From: Parcubacteria group bacterium
Lineage (GTDB): Bacteria; Patescibacteriota; Patescibacteriia; UBA9934; GWF2-40-263
Length of the DNA: 38,698 nt
Direction: 5' to 3'
Assembly: GCA_013204395.1 (NCBI GenBank)
Contig: JABMNZ010000022.1
Location: 1-38,698, forward strand
Shown here: positions 14,447-24,703 of the stretch, piece by piece
How positions within the stretch are numbered: position 1 is the first letter of the stretch
How the letters are laid out: every line of letters starts with the position of its first letter
Notes under the pieces: generated by a model
The model's database searches: none
Told to the model about the DNA's origin: nothing
What the model saw: only the letters and a program-made list of their open reading frames with translations
Made by a program: the position numbers and the translations under genes

Positions 14447-14535
14447 ATTGATATCAGATTTGTGAAGGCCTTCACTACATCGATACCTCTATGGCATCAC
14501 GAAAACGCCCCTAGGTCAATGGTGACTCTGTGGAA
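14447..14535 (-). other. Gene-free stretch with a 14-bp perfect palindrome
   Basis: No ORF is seen between the terminators at 14446 and 14534. GTGAAGGCCTTCAC (14462-14475) is a perfect 14-bp palindrome. A TTGACC box lies on the minus strand at 14515-14520 but lacks a good -10. A short untranslated RNA ending at the 14412 terminator is possible. Confidence 0.35.
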
Positions 14536-14604
14536 AAAGAAGAGCCCCGGGTGAAATCGGAGACTCCACCCTACGATCTGGGTCGTACAAGGGGGCTCTT
14601 CTTT
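14534..14604 (-). terminator. Branched terminator with a 13-bp outer stem
   Basis: The 13-mers at 14536-14548 and 14592-14604 pair perfectly. Inside are two hairpins: GGGTG/CACCC (14549-14553 with 14567-14571) and TACGA/TCGTA (14572-14576 with 14583-14587). The minus strand ends in CTTCTTTTTCC. It is a three-way junction serving as the 3' end of the 14623-15210 gene. Confidence 0.75.
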
Positions 14605-14622
14605 CACGCGGGGCGCGTTGGA

Positions 14623-15210
14623 CTACTGAGTGGTAGCGGCCTGTGCCTCATCGTGCACTTCGAGCACCTCACGCCAGTTGGTGATCTCCGGTTCGGGCAT
14701 GTGTGGCGTCCACACGATGGCGTGGCGGCACCAGAAGTCGACAGATGCAGTACGCTCAGGCGTCCCAGGCAGGGTGTTCCACGGCTCGTTGGGCGTGACG
14801 CAACCAACGTAGGCCGTCTTGAGGTTGTACTCGCCGTCGATGAAGCGTCGGGCCCCCTCGATCCAGTTGAACCGCTGGGCGACCACAATGACGAAGGTTG
14901 AGATCTGCGGCACACGGTCGTGCACCACGATCACTCGGCTGGGACCTCGGCGTCCCGGGCGCTGCACGAACGACCCAATGATCTCGTCGATGGTCACCAG
15001 TGGAGTTGCCAGCAACGTTGCGGAGCCGATGGGACGTCCCATGTCGATCTCGAACGCGTGGTTCTGGGTACCAACGGGAATCACGAGCGTCCCAATGACC
15101 TCTTCCAGCAAGGTCACCAACCTCTCGTCCCTGGCCCAGTACTCATCAGCGTTCTTGTACGAAAAGACGGTCGAACCGTCGGCCATCTGGTAGGTCTTCT
15201 GCAGGGGCAT
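14623..15210 (-). CDS. Unknown protein
   Basis: This 195-residue protein is not recognised. It has no signal peptide or membrane helix; its beta-rich middle part (SRVIVVHDRVPQISTFVIVV) and aromatic-rich C-terminal part suggest a compact globular fold. The ATG at 15208-15210 is preferred over the one at 15225, because GGAGG overlaps the earlier ATG and is correctly spaced for the later one. It is GC-rich at third codon positions and monocistronic. Its -35 box is in the loop of the ABC-transporter terminator, and its own terminator is a three-way junction. Confidence 0.65.
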   Translation of the reverse strand: MPLQKTYQMADGSTVFSYKNADEYWARDERLVTLLEEVIGTLVIPVGTQNHAFEIDMGRPIGSATLLATPLVTIDEIIGSFVQRPGRRGPSRVIVVHDRVPQISTFVIVVAQRFNWIEGARRFIDGEYNLKTAYVGCVTPNEPWNTLPGTPERTASVDFWCRHAIVWTPHMPEPEITNWREVLEVHDEAQAATTQ

Positions 15211-15246
15211 GTTCTCATCCTCCATGCTGCGTTGCGCAGACGAAAT

Positions 15247-15275
15247 AAGATAACAAAAAACAGGCCCTTTGTCAA
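15247..15275 (-). promoter_or_regulatory. Promoter with TTGACA inside a terminator loop
   Basis: TTGACA (15270-15275) and TATCTT (15247-15252) are 17 nt apart on the minus strand. TTGACA lies in the loop, and the spacer covers the 3' arm and T run, of the ABC-transporter terminator. Confidence 0.85.
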
Positions 15276-15290
15276 TGCATTAGGCCTGTT
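15255..15290 (-). terminator. ABC transporter terminator
   Basis: On the minus strand AACAGGCC (15290-15283) pairs with GGCCTGTT (15266-15259), followed by TTTTG. The 16-nt loop holds the next gene's TTGACA. Confidence 0.85.
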
Positions 15291-15300
15291 GTATACGTTT

Positions 15301-17073
15301 TTACTTTGCGAATCCTCCTGCTTGGATCTCCCAAAGTTTTTTGTAGATCCCGCCCTTCTTGCGCAGTAGTTGCGTGTGCGTCCCTGTGTCGATGAGTTTA
15401 CCACCATCGATCACCAAGATCCGATCCATCATCATGATGGTGGAGAGCCGGTGAGCGATGACAATCGTTGTCTTACCTTTCATCAACTTTTCAAGGGCGT
15501 CTTGAATGAGCGATTCAGATTCTGAGTCCAGGGATGACGTTGCTTCATCCAGAACCAGTATGGGGGCGTTCTTTAGAATCGCACGTGCGATGGCGACTCG
15601 CTGGCGTTCTCCACCAGAGAGTTTCACACCACGCTCTCCAACAAAAGTTTCGTAACCCTGAGGCAACTCTTGAATGAATTCATCCGCATGGGCCTGACGC
15701 GCAGCTTCAATGACTTCTTCATCTGTGGCATCTCGTCGTCCATAACGAATGTTTTCCAGAACGGTCCTATGGAACAGGATCGGTTCCTGGGGTACCAGGG
15801 CGATATTAGCTCTCAGGCTCTTCTGAGTAACCCTTGCGATGTTTTGGTTACCAAGATAGATCTTTCCCCTTTCTACGTCGTAGAAGCGAAATAGGAGCTT
15901 TGTGATCGTTGACTTACCTGCCCCAGATGGACCCACAAGGGCCACCTTCTCACCAGGTTGAATTTCTAGATTAAGACCCTTGAGAATCCGCCTGGTCTTG
16001 TTGAAGCTGAAGTAGACGTTATCGAATACGATCCTCCCGTTTTGTGGATCCAGTTCCTGGGCCTTCTTTTGATCCACGACATCATGTGGGTTATTCAAGA
16101 TCTCAACCATCTCGTCAGCATCAGCCATTGCTTCAAAGGTTCGTCGAATTGAACGTCCGATATCCCAAAGCATACTAAAGAGTCCAACCAGATACCCCTG
16201 GATCAAGGCAAAGTCACCGATTGTGAGAACACCATCCTGCCAAAGCTTGATTGCGTAGTACATGATCACGAACTCGATCAGGACCATCATTCCACCCTGG
16301 AATGAATCCATGATCTCCCCAAGTCCCCATGTAAAAGTTCTGGCTTTTCTGAGACGGTCTGTAACGTCCTCGTACAGGTCTTTCTCGAACTTCTTACCAG
16401 TGAACAATTTTACGGTGATGGCATTGGTGATCGAATCAGCCAGTACCCCCGTAGCTTCAGAGTCTATCTTGGACGCCATGAAGTCGTACTTTGTTTTCCA
16501 GAAGGCAAAGGCCGTATTAAGAATCAGGTACAGAATAATCCACGCCAATAGTATGGCTCCAAGAATCGCACTTCGTGTCCAGAGCACAATCATGTACCCA
16601 AAGATCGTGATGGCTATTGGAACGAAGGTGTATTGAATCTGGTCAGCCAATACTTCAAACGATCGTGCGAGTCGATTCACTTTTCTGATCAACGATCCTG
16701 TGAAGCTATTGGAAAAGAACTTATAGGAATTGTTGTGCAGATAGGCGTGACCAGTCTGCACAATGTCCGTCATAACTCTTGGCTGGAGCCAGAGGTTGAT
16801 GGCACTTGAAAGGCGCCATGACAGCCATGACCCCCCATGAATAATCAGCACCATTGTGATCGTTCCCACCAGAAGTGCCGGAAGCGCTTCTGGTGTTGCT
16901 GGAATCTCTCCTGCCATAAGGTCGAAAAACCTTTTGTAGAACAGTGGTGCCAGGACATCCAGCCCCTTGGCTATTGCTATGAATCCCAGTAGTACGAACC
17001 AGCGACCAGCGTACTTACGCAAGTGCTGCCACATGACCAGCAGAATTCCTTTGGTATCAATTTTTTGTCTCAT
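15301..17073 (-). CDS. ABC exporter, fused membrane and ATPase domains
   Basis: The 590-residue half-transporter has six predicted membrane helices in residues 20-320 (type IV exporter fold) and a C-terminal ATPase with Walker A GPSGAGKST, Q-loop VPQEP, signature LSGGERQRVAIARA, Walker B ILVLDEATSSLD and the H-loop IVIAHRLST. It should act as a homodimer, exporting a lipid, peptide or drug; the substrate is unknown (MsbA/MdlB-like). A GGGAG lies 8 nt before the ATG. It is preceded by rplU and its terminator, so it probably has its own promoter, which I could not define. Confidence 0.92.
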   Translation of the reverse strand: MRQKIDTKGILLVMWQHLRKYAGRWFVLLGFIAIAKGLDVLAPLFYKRFFDLMAGEIPATPEALPALLVGTITMVLIIHGGSWLSWRLSSAINLWLQPRVMTDIVQTGHAYLHNNSYKFFSNSFTGSLIRKVNRLARSFEVLADQIQYTFVPIAITIFGYMIVLWTRSAILGAILLAWIILYLILNTAFAFWKTKYDFMASKIDSEATGVLADSITNAITVKLFTGKKFEKDLYEDVTDRLRKARTFTWGLGEIMDSFQGGMMVLIEFVIMYYAIKLWQDGVLTIGDFALIQGYLVGLFSMLWDIGRSIRRTFEAMADADEMVEILNNPHDVVDQKKAQELDPQNGRIVFDNVYFSFNKTRRILKGLNLEIQPGEKVALVGPSGAGKSTITKLLFRFYDVERGKIYLGNQNIARVTQKSLRANIALVPQEPILFHRTVLENIRYGRRDATDEEVIEAARQAHADEFIQELPQGYETFVGERGVKLSGGERQRVAIARAILKNAPILVLDEATSSLDSESESLIQDALEKLMKGKTTIVIAHRLSTIMMMDRILVIDGGKLIDTGTHTQLLRKKGGIYKKLWEIQAGGFAK

Positions 17074-17100
17074 AACTATTTCTCCCGTTAAAAACCAGTG

Positions 17101-17126
17101 AAAAAAAAGTGCCGCTATTAAGCGGC
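17101..17126 (-). terminator. rplU terminator including the stop codon
   Basis: On the minus strand GCCGC and GCGGC pair around TTAATA, followed by AC and eight Ts. The TAA stop of rplU lies in the loop. Confidence 0.85.
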
Positions 17127-17435
17127 GATCTTTTCAATCTTGATCTTGGTGAATGGCTGTCTATGCCCGACGTTTCGTCGGTACCGAGATTTGGGCTTAT
17201 ACTTCATGATTGCAACTTTTGCTGAGCGCCCTTGCTCGATGACTGTAGCCGACACCTTAGCGCCGCTTATGGTGGGAGTTCCCACTTTTGTATCCGTTGC
17301 TTCCTCGTCAGAAACAAGAAGCACCTCAAAATCAACCGTTGCGCCCTCTTCGAGCTCCAACTTCTCAATCTTAAGCTCCTGTCCTTCACGGACGAGGTAC
17401 TGCTTCCCCCCTGTCTGTATTACAGCAAATGTCAT
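17118..17435 (-). CDS. rplU: Ribosomal protein bL21
   Basis: The 105-residue protein is a typical bL21 of the large subunit: FAVIQTGGKQYLVREGQ at the N-terminus, then VEVL-like VDFEVLLVSD, the G-x-P strand (VGTPTISGAKVSATV), and the basic KYKPKSRYRRNVGHRQPFTKIKI tail that contacts 23S rRNA. It is not followed by rpmA (bL27), its usual partner; an ABC exporter is next. The 68-nt gap to the DUF192 gene upstream has no terminator-like T run, so part of its transcription could come from the chaperone operon. Confidence 0.96.
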   Translation of the reverse strand: MTFAVIQTGGKQYLVREGQELKIEKLELEEGATVDFEVLLVSDEEATDTKVGTPTISGAKVSATVIEQGRSAKVAIMKYKPKSRYRRNVGHRQPFTKIKIEKIAA

Positions 17436-17503
17436 AGCGTTTTCGTCGCGGTTCCTCGAGAATAATCTCAGTGTACCAGCGAATTGGAATTACGGGCAGA
17501 ATC

Positions 17504-18001
17504 CTATGACTCTGGGAGCGTAATGTCAAGACGATCTCCTGCAATAACGCCATGTTCTTCAATAAAACCGGCGGAAACCTCCAAAACTCTGTCCACAGGC
17601 ATAGACGGAGTATAAATAGTTGAAGCGGGGTCCTCAAGAGGTAGATTGCTGTCTAAATCAATAACCAAGTCTCCATCGAGCCAGATCAAATCTATTGAAA
17701 ACAGCATATCTTTCATCCAAATACCGGCCACCTTCTTTTCCTCAAATAGAAATAACATTCCTTCCTCCTGACCCAGAGGAGCATGTCCAGAAAGCCCATG
17801 TACACGCTCCTGTCTTGAATCAGCAATCTCAACCTCCATAACTGTCTGGTCAACAAAGACAATCAAACCTTTTCCAGAATCAATGACTTCGTCTATTTCA
17901 GAATCGTTGTAAAAAAATACAGTCCCAACCAACAGGACCATAATCATCGCAATCAAAAAAACTTTTTTATGAAGTGGCTTTATCTTTTTTAACAATGACA
18001 T
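17504..18001 (-). CDS. DUF192 protein, membrane-anchored
   Basis: This 165-residue protein has an N-terminal membrane anchor (about 14-31) and one DUF192 (COG1430) domain with its signature: R-Q-E-R-x-x-G-L, GMLFLFEE, then W-M-K-D-M-L-F-S-I-D-L-I-W-L-D. The domain function is unknown and it is predicted to lie outside the membrane. ATG 17999-18001 is chosen; the longer ORF would start at TTG 18010. It overlaps the end of the WecA-like gene by about 35 nt and is the last gene of the chaperone operon run. Confidence 0.85.
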   Translation of the reverse strand: MSLLKKIKPLHKKVFLIAMIMVLLVGTVFFYNDSEIDEVIDSGKGLIVFVDQTVMEVEIADSRQERVHGLSGHAPLGQEEGMLFLFEEKKVAGIWMKDMLFSIDLIWLDGDLVIDLDSNLPLEDPASTIYTPSMPVDRVLEVSAGFIEEHGVIAGDRLDITLPES

Positions 18002-19004
18002 ACGCACCAATCATCAACAGGATAGTTAAGAGTACCAAGGCCACAAGCTTTTCCTTACTCTGCAAAAAGAGTGCCGACGATCCAAATGTAAGGGCAACAA
18101 ATAGGTACACGGCCACAATCCTATGCTGGCTCCAGCCTCTATCCAATAGTCTGTGATGAAGATGTTTGCGGTCGCCTACAAAAATCTGTTTAATACCACC
18201 AACCCTAAAACGCCTAACCACAACCCATACCGCATCAAAAAGAGGGATCCCTAGTACAAGTAATGCAACGGCGAGTTTACCACCTGAAATGACAGAGAGC
18301 ACCCCGAGAAGATAACCAACGAATACGCTTCCACCCTCTCCAAGAAAGATTGAGGCTGGATGAATGTTCCAAAATAAGAAACCTAATAGCGCACCGATTG
18401 AGATTGCCGAAAGAAGCGCAACGTCTGGTTGAAAGTATGCGGCAGTAAGTGCCAGAAGCATGATCATCAATCCTCCGGTCGCCGTAATAGACGTTGCCAG
18501 ACCGTCCAGACCGTCCAAAAACTTCGTTGTGTACATCACCACCATGAGCCAGACAAAAACTAAAACAGCAGAGAGACCATAAGAAAGCTCAATCACTCCA
18601 CCAAACGGGTTTGTGATCTTATCCACCTCAACCCCAAAACCAATCGCAAGTGTTGCGGCTATCGTAGGGCCCAAAATTGCCGTGTGAGGTGGCAAACCCC
18701 ATCTGTCATCAATGTAACCCCAAACCATTAAAACGAACCCGCCAAGAAGCACGCCAAAATAATGGTTTGATGTGATTTCTCCAGCCGTAAGCTGATCGCC
18801 TGAAAATACTAATCCAAGAATGACCGCTGCTACCGCAAAATAAATAGCGACTCCACCACCTTGTGCAATGGGTCGCTTGTGGATTTTTCTTTTTAAAATT
18901 GGCTCATCGAGCACTCCAAGAACGTGAGCGAACCTCTTTATCAGAACGGTCAGACAAAACGACAGGACAAATGCCGTCACCCCCCAGATAATTAATATGT
19001 TCAT
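17967..19004 (-). CDS. Polyprenyl-phosphate sugar-1-phosphate transferase, WecA/TagO-like
   Basis: The 345-residue protein has about 10 membrane helices and the motifs of the MraY/WecA family: DEP..R-K-I-H-x-R-P-I-A-x-GGG at the N-terminus, DDRWGL near residue 98, KFLDGLDGLA, and GDRKHLHHRLL, the His motif of the WecA/TagO branch rather than MraY. It should attach a sugar-1-phosphate to undecaprenyl phosphate, starting a surface polymer. The conserved FLGDxGS reads FLGEGGS here. Its start overlaps the ClpC-like stop by 4 nt (ATGA). Confidence 0.9.
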   Translation of the reverse strand: MNILIIWGVTAFVLSFCLTVLIKRFAHVLGVLDEPILKRKIHKRPIAQGGGVAIYFAVAAVILGLVFSGDQLTAGEITSNHYFGVLLGGFVLMVWGYIDDRWGLPPHTAILGPTIAATLAIGFGVEVDKITNPFGGVIELSYGLSAVLVFVWLMVVMYTTKFLDGLDGLATSITATGGLMIMLLALTAAYFQPDVALLSAISIGALLGFLFWNIHPASIFLGEGGSVFVGYLLGVLSVISGGKLAVALLVLGIPLFDAVWVVVRRFRVGGIKQIFVGDRKHLHHRLLDRGWSQHRIVAVYLFVALTFGSSALFLQSKEKLVALVLLTILLMIGAYVIVKKDKATS

Positions 19005-21598
19005 AAATCGCTGCCTTTCTCTATTTCGATTCCACCCCCCACCTTTAAAACAATCGTATCACGTCTACCAACCTTTCCTTCGAGCAGGGCATTTGCAATA
19101 GCATTGTCCACTTCTTCTTGTACAAGTCGTCTGAGTGGACGGGCACCGAACTTTGGATCGTAGCCTTTAGCCCCCAATTCACGTACAGCCTCTGGGTCCG
19201 CGCGAAATCCAATACCCTTTGGCTCAAGATGCCGCGCCACTTGTGCCATGAACAATTCAGTAATCTTAATCACCTGTTCCTCGGTTAATGGCGTAAAGAC
19301 AATCACTCCATCAAAACGATTCAGAAATTCTGGCCGATAGACACTTTTAAGCTCCTCTTCAAGCAGAACTGTTTTGATTGATTCCAGATTATCTCCGCGC
19401 GCCACAGCATCTTGTATGTACTGTGTACCAGCATTAGAAGTGGCTATAACAATCGTATTTGTAAAATCAATCGTTCTCCCAGCTGAATCTGTGAGGCGCC
19501 CATCTTCAAACACCTGCAAGAACACGTTTAAAATATCTGGATGGGCTTTTTCAAGCTCATCTAGAAGAACGATGGCAAAAGGGGTCTTACGCACCGCCTC
19601 AGTTAGTAATCCACCTTTTTGTGAACTCGGTGATCCTAACAATCGATCGATGCTATCAGCGGCTTGATACTCGGACATATCAAGACGAATCATCATATTC
19701 TCGTCCCCAAAATACGTCTGGGCAACCGTCTTGGCTAGCTCAGTCTTACCCACTCCTGTAGATCCTAAAAATAAGAAAGTGGCTATTGGACGTCCCTCTG
19801 ATCGCAGTTGTGTACGTGCTCTTCGCAACGCAGCGGCAACCGCCTTGACCGCTTCCTCTTGCCCAATCACCCGAGCGTGCATCCTATCCTCAAGCCCCAA
19901 AAGCTTTTCTTTCTCATCCTCTTCAACAGCCTGAGTAGGGATTCCCGTCTTAGACGATATGATCGCCGCAACATCTTCTCCGCTAACCAGTGTGTCGTCC
20001 CCTCTTTCTTTGTGAGCTAAGAGTGCAGCTTCTTGAGCTATCTCAATGGCTTTTTTAGGCAAGTAACTTTCATGCATGTATCGATCTGAAAGTGCCACGG
20101 CCTTTTCGACGGCATTATAACTAAATATAACCTTCTGTTCGCTTTCAATACCCCCAATCTTAGATTGAAGCATGTGAATAGCCGAAAGGTTATCAGGTTC
20201 TTTTATCTCAATTTTTTGGAACACTCGAGAAAGAACAGATTGCTCCACAACGGCGACATATTGCTGTGGGCTAGTTGTTGCTACCACAAACGTCCCTGAT
20301 CTAGAAAGAAAATCGACAAGGGTTGAACCCAAATCCATTGCCCCTCCACCGGCAATGAGTTGATCGATGTCGCTGATGGCCAGAATAATGTTACGACTCT
20401 TTGCAACCTCTGAAAGCATCTCCATAAAACGCTCCTGAGCCTCCGCGGGACTCGTGCCAGAAACTAAATGTGGAACACTTATTCGGACAAGTCGTCTGTC
20501 TTTCAAAACATCAGGAACCTTCTCTTCAACCATCAACTCAGCTACACCAGCAAGAAGGGTATTTTTTCCAACCCCACTTGGGCCAACTAACAGAACACTT
20601 TGACGTCCACCCTCGATAATCCGAAATAATTCTTCTAGTTCCGAATCTCTTTCAACCAGCATTGGCAACCTTCCACTGGCAGCCGCTAAAGTAAGATCCT
20701 CACTTACCGCATCCAACGTTGGTGTGGCTAATGAAGTCATGGAACTATTCATTGTGCCAGTAGACTTGTTGGCGGCAGCGCTTCTGAAACGATCGTATCG
20801 CTCCCGCAGACGTTCGTGAATTCTTAGCCATTCAACCATGTTGGTAAATTGCTCTTGATTCACACCACTCTCTAACAGAAGATCACCTAAAAACGGATCA
20901 TCAAAGAATGAAGCGGCAAATATCTCTAAGGATGTGACATGTGGACGTTCAAGTTCAACAGCTGTTCCAAAGGCTCTGAGAAGGGTCTTTTGCCCAAGCT
21001 CGCCAATCACCGTTGGTTTCCCAAGCTCCCTTGTAGACAATCTGCGACCCAACGCCTCCTGCATAGCTTCAAACGAAAGGCCTAATCGAGAAAAAGCCAC
21101 GGAAGCCTCCCCTGTATCCATGACTCCGATAAACAAATGTAAAGCCTCAACTTGAAGATGCCCAAACTTCACCGCTAGCTCATAGGCGGTCTCAACAGCG
21201 GCTGTGGCATCATGTGTAAACAACTCCCCTATATTTTTGACACCCTTTGACATCGTAATCTCTTCAATCTCTGTTGGGATTCCCGTTGGCATGGCGTCAC
21301 CGCCCTTATCAATACGTGCGTGGTGGTAAAACAAAAACAAACCAAGTAGTCCAGTAAACCACACGCTCACAGTTGCCCAGGATGGCGTCATCCAAAATGT
21401 TAATGAAAATGTTCCTTGCCCTTCAATAAACAAGAGGACTAATGCAAGAATTCCAACAACCGAAAGTCCGAGAATGGTTGTGATGGTGATAAACTTAGCA
21501 ACCTTCTCATGAGCGCTTCGTTTTTTAATCACCACCGGATTCATCACCTCTGTCCAAGAGTAGACCCGATCCCCAATTTTTCGTCCAAAACTTGTCAT
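19001..21598 (-). CDS. Membrane-anchored ClpC-like double AAA+ protein with degenerate pore loops
   Basis: The 865-residue protein has two membrane helices (about 36-58 and 73-92), a Clp_N domain (125-265) and two AAA+ modules. D1 has Walker A GPSGVGKNT (339-347) but its Walker B reads LAISDID instead of the usual FIDE, and the KYRG pore loop is replaced by SPAE near 383-386. D2 has Walker A GSTGVGKT (612-619), Walker B LLDELEKAH, sensor TSNAG and RPEFLNR, but the GYVG pore loop is deleted (SPSSQKGG, 656-663). No IGF/IGL ClpP-docking loop is visible after the D2 sensor. It resembles a ClpB/ClpC machine that may no longer thread substrates or feed ClpP. It overlaps both neighbours by 4 nt. Confidence 0.85.
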   Translation of the reverse strand: MTSFGRKIGDRVYSWTEVMNPVVIKKRSAHEKVAKFITITTILGLSVVGILALVLLFIEGQGTFSLTFWMTPSWATVSVWFTGLLGLFLFYHHARIDKGGDAMPTGIPTEIEEITMSKGVKNIGELFTHDATAAVETAYELAVKFGHLQVEALHLFIGVMDTGEASVAFSRLGLSFEAMQEALGRRLSTRELGKPTVIGELGQKTLLRAFGTAVELERPHVTSLEIFAASFFDDPFLGDLLLESGVNQEQFTNMVEWLRIHERLRERYDRFRSAAANKSTGTMNSSMTSLATPTLDAVSEDLTLAAASGRLPMLVERDSELEELFRIIEGGRQSVLLVGPSGVGKNTLLAGVAELMVEEKVPDVLKDRRLVRISVPHLVSGTSPAEAQERFMEMLSEVAKSRNIILAISDIDQLIAGGGAMDLGSTLVDFLSRSGTFVVATTSPQQYVAVVEQSVLSRVFQKIEIKEPDNLSAIHMLQSKIGGIESEQKVIFSYNAVEKAVALSDRYMHESYLPKKAIEIAQEAALLAHKERGDDTLVSGEDVAAIISSKTGIPTQAVEEDEKEKLLGLEDRMHARVIGQEEAVKAVAAALRRARTQLRSEGRPIATFLFLGSTGVGKTELAKTVAQTYFGDENMMIRLDMSEYQAADSIDRLLGSPSSQKGGLLTEAVRKTPFAIVLLDELEKAHPDILNVFLQVFEDGRLTDSAGRTIDFTNTIVIATSNAGTQYIQDAVARGDNLESIKTVLLEEELKSVYRPEFLNRFDGVIVFTPLTEEQVIKITELFMAQVARHLEPKGIGFRADPEAVRELGAKGYDPKFGARPLRRLVQEEVDNAIANALLEGKVGRRDTIVLKVGGGIEIEKGSDL

Positions 21599-21972
21599 AC
21601 CAGCACACCTTTAAGGTGAGTAATAAATAGATATAACAAAATCGGTAGCACTAACACGTAGGCCACCGTTGCGATCAATATTACTATCACAAGAAACAAG
21701 GTCCCGATTCCCCTGACAAAAATCATGAACGACCTAACTCCAAAACTTACAAGCCGACCAACAAAAGATGTGTCTCCATACATGGGAACAAAAATATTCT
21801 TGACCCATACTTTTAAGCCAAAAAAATCAGGGGCTCCTTTGATGGAATCTATCATCCACTTCAACGTACGGATCATACCCCCCGTGTACCACCAAATTGG
21901 AAGCATCAAAACCTCGCGGAGCCAGTCCACGGTTAACGTTCTGAGAACAAGAACAACTGATGGTTTAATCAT
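21595..21972 (-). CDS. Membrane protein, probable partner of the ClpC-like ATPase
   Basis: The 125-residue protein has an amphipathic or membrane-embedded N-terminal part (VVLVLRTLTVDWLREVLMLP) and a strongly hydrophobic C-terminal hairpin region (about 82-118). No family motif is recognised. It begins 4 nt after the tgt stop and overlaps the ClpC-like start by ATGA, so the two are translationally coupled. With the ATPase itself membrane-anchored, a common complex is a reasonable inference. Confidence 0.7.
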   Translation of the reverse strand: MIKPSVVLVLRTLTVDWLREVLMLPIWWYTGGMIRTLKWMIDSIKGAPDFFGLKVWVKNIFVPMYGDTSFVGRLVSFGVRSFMIFVRGIGTLFLVIVILIATVAYVLVLPILLYLFITHLKGVLV

Positions 21973-21976
21973 GCCT

Positions 21977-24122
<2,146 letters not shown>

Positions 24123-24126
24123 GTCA

Positions 24127-24702
24127 TTAAAAACGATTATCTAAAAAACGAAGTAACACGGCTGCAGTTCTCTCTTCTTTAACTTCTCCACTCAAGCAAA
24201 GTTCTTTTACCTCATCGAAGCTCATCCATAAAGGCTCAATAACCTCACCATCTTCAAGCTCCTGTCCATGCTCATGTTTAGCAAACTGATCCACAACAAA
24301 GTAATACAGATCCCATGAGATTGTCGCCCCAGGTGAAGTTGTGTGAATATGCTTAGCCTCAGTTACCACATGGCCAGTCTCCTCAAGAGCTTCTCGCTTC
24401 AAGGCTTCCTTTGCCTCACCAACTAGATCAGCACCATTTTTCAATGCGGTATTGTAGTCCTCAAGTCGATCAAACACTTTTCCACCAGGTAAACGATAGT
24501 CATCACCACCAAGCTCTGCTCGATATTCTTTTGTAAGCAAAATCTTTCCATCCTCAACAAGAATCATTCTAACACCAGGAGACCGTCTTGCTGTTTCAAA
24601 ATCAATAACCTTCTCACCAACCTGATGCGGCTGATGAACAATCTCAATAATCCGCCCCTGAAAAGCAATCTTCTCATCCCCAATTGGTTTTGGATAACTC
24701 AT
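24127..24702 (-). CDS. NUDIX hydrolase, ADP-ribose pyrophosphatase-like
   Basis: The 191-residue protein contains a NUDIX box ending in REALEETGH, with an insertion of about 15-20 residues between the RLPGGKV loop and the acidic helix. The first half (FETARRSPGVRMILVEDGKILLTKEYR) fits the ADP-ribose/nucleotide-sugar pyrophosphatase branch. The substrate is not determined. It begins 1 nt after ybaK ends and precedes dnaJ in the stress operon, which suits a metabolite house-cleaning role. Confidence 0.85.
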   Translation of the reverse strand: MSYPKPIGDEKIAFQGRIIEIVHQPHQVGEKVIDFETARRSPGVRMILVEDGKILLTKEYRAELGGDDYRLPGGKVFDRLEDYNTALKNGADLVGEAKEALKREALEETGHVVTEAKHIHTTSPGATISWDLYYFVVDQFAKHEHGQELEDGEVIEPLWMSFDEVKELCLSGEVKEERTAAVLLRFLDNRF

Positions 24703-24703
24703 A

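Noticed and set aside
14530-15369. Plus-strand ORFs across the 14623-15210 gene
   Set aside because: The minus frame has SD, promoter and terminator in register; the plus-strand ORFs have none.
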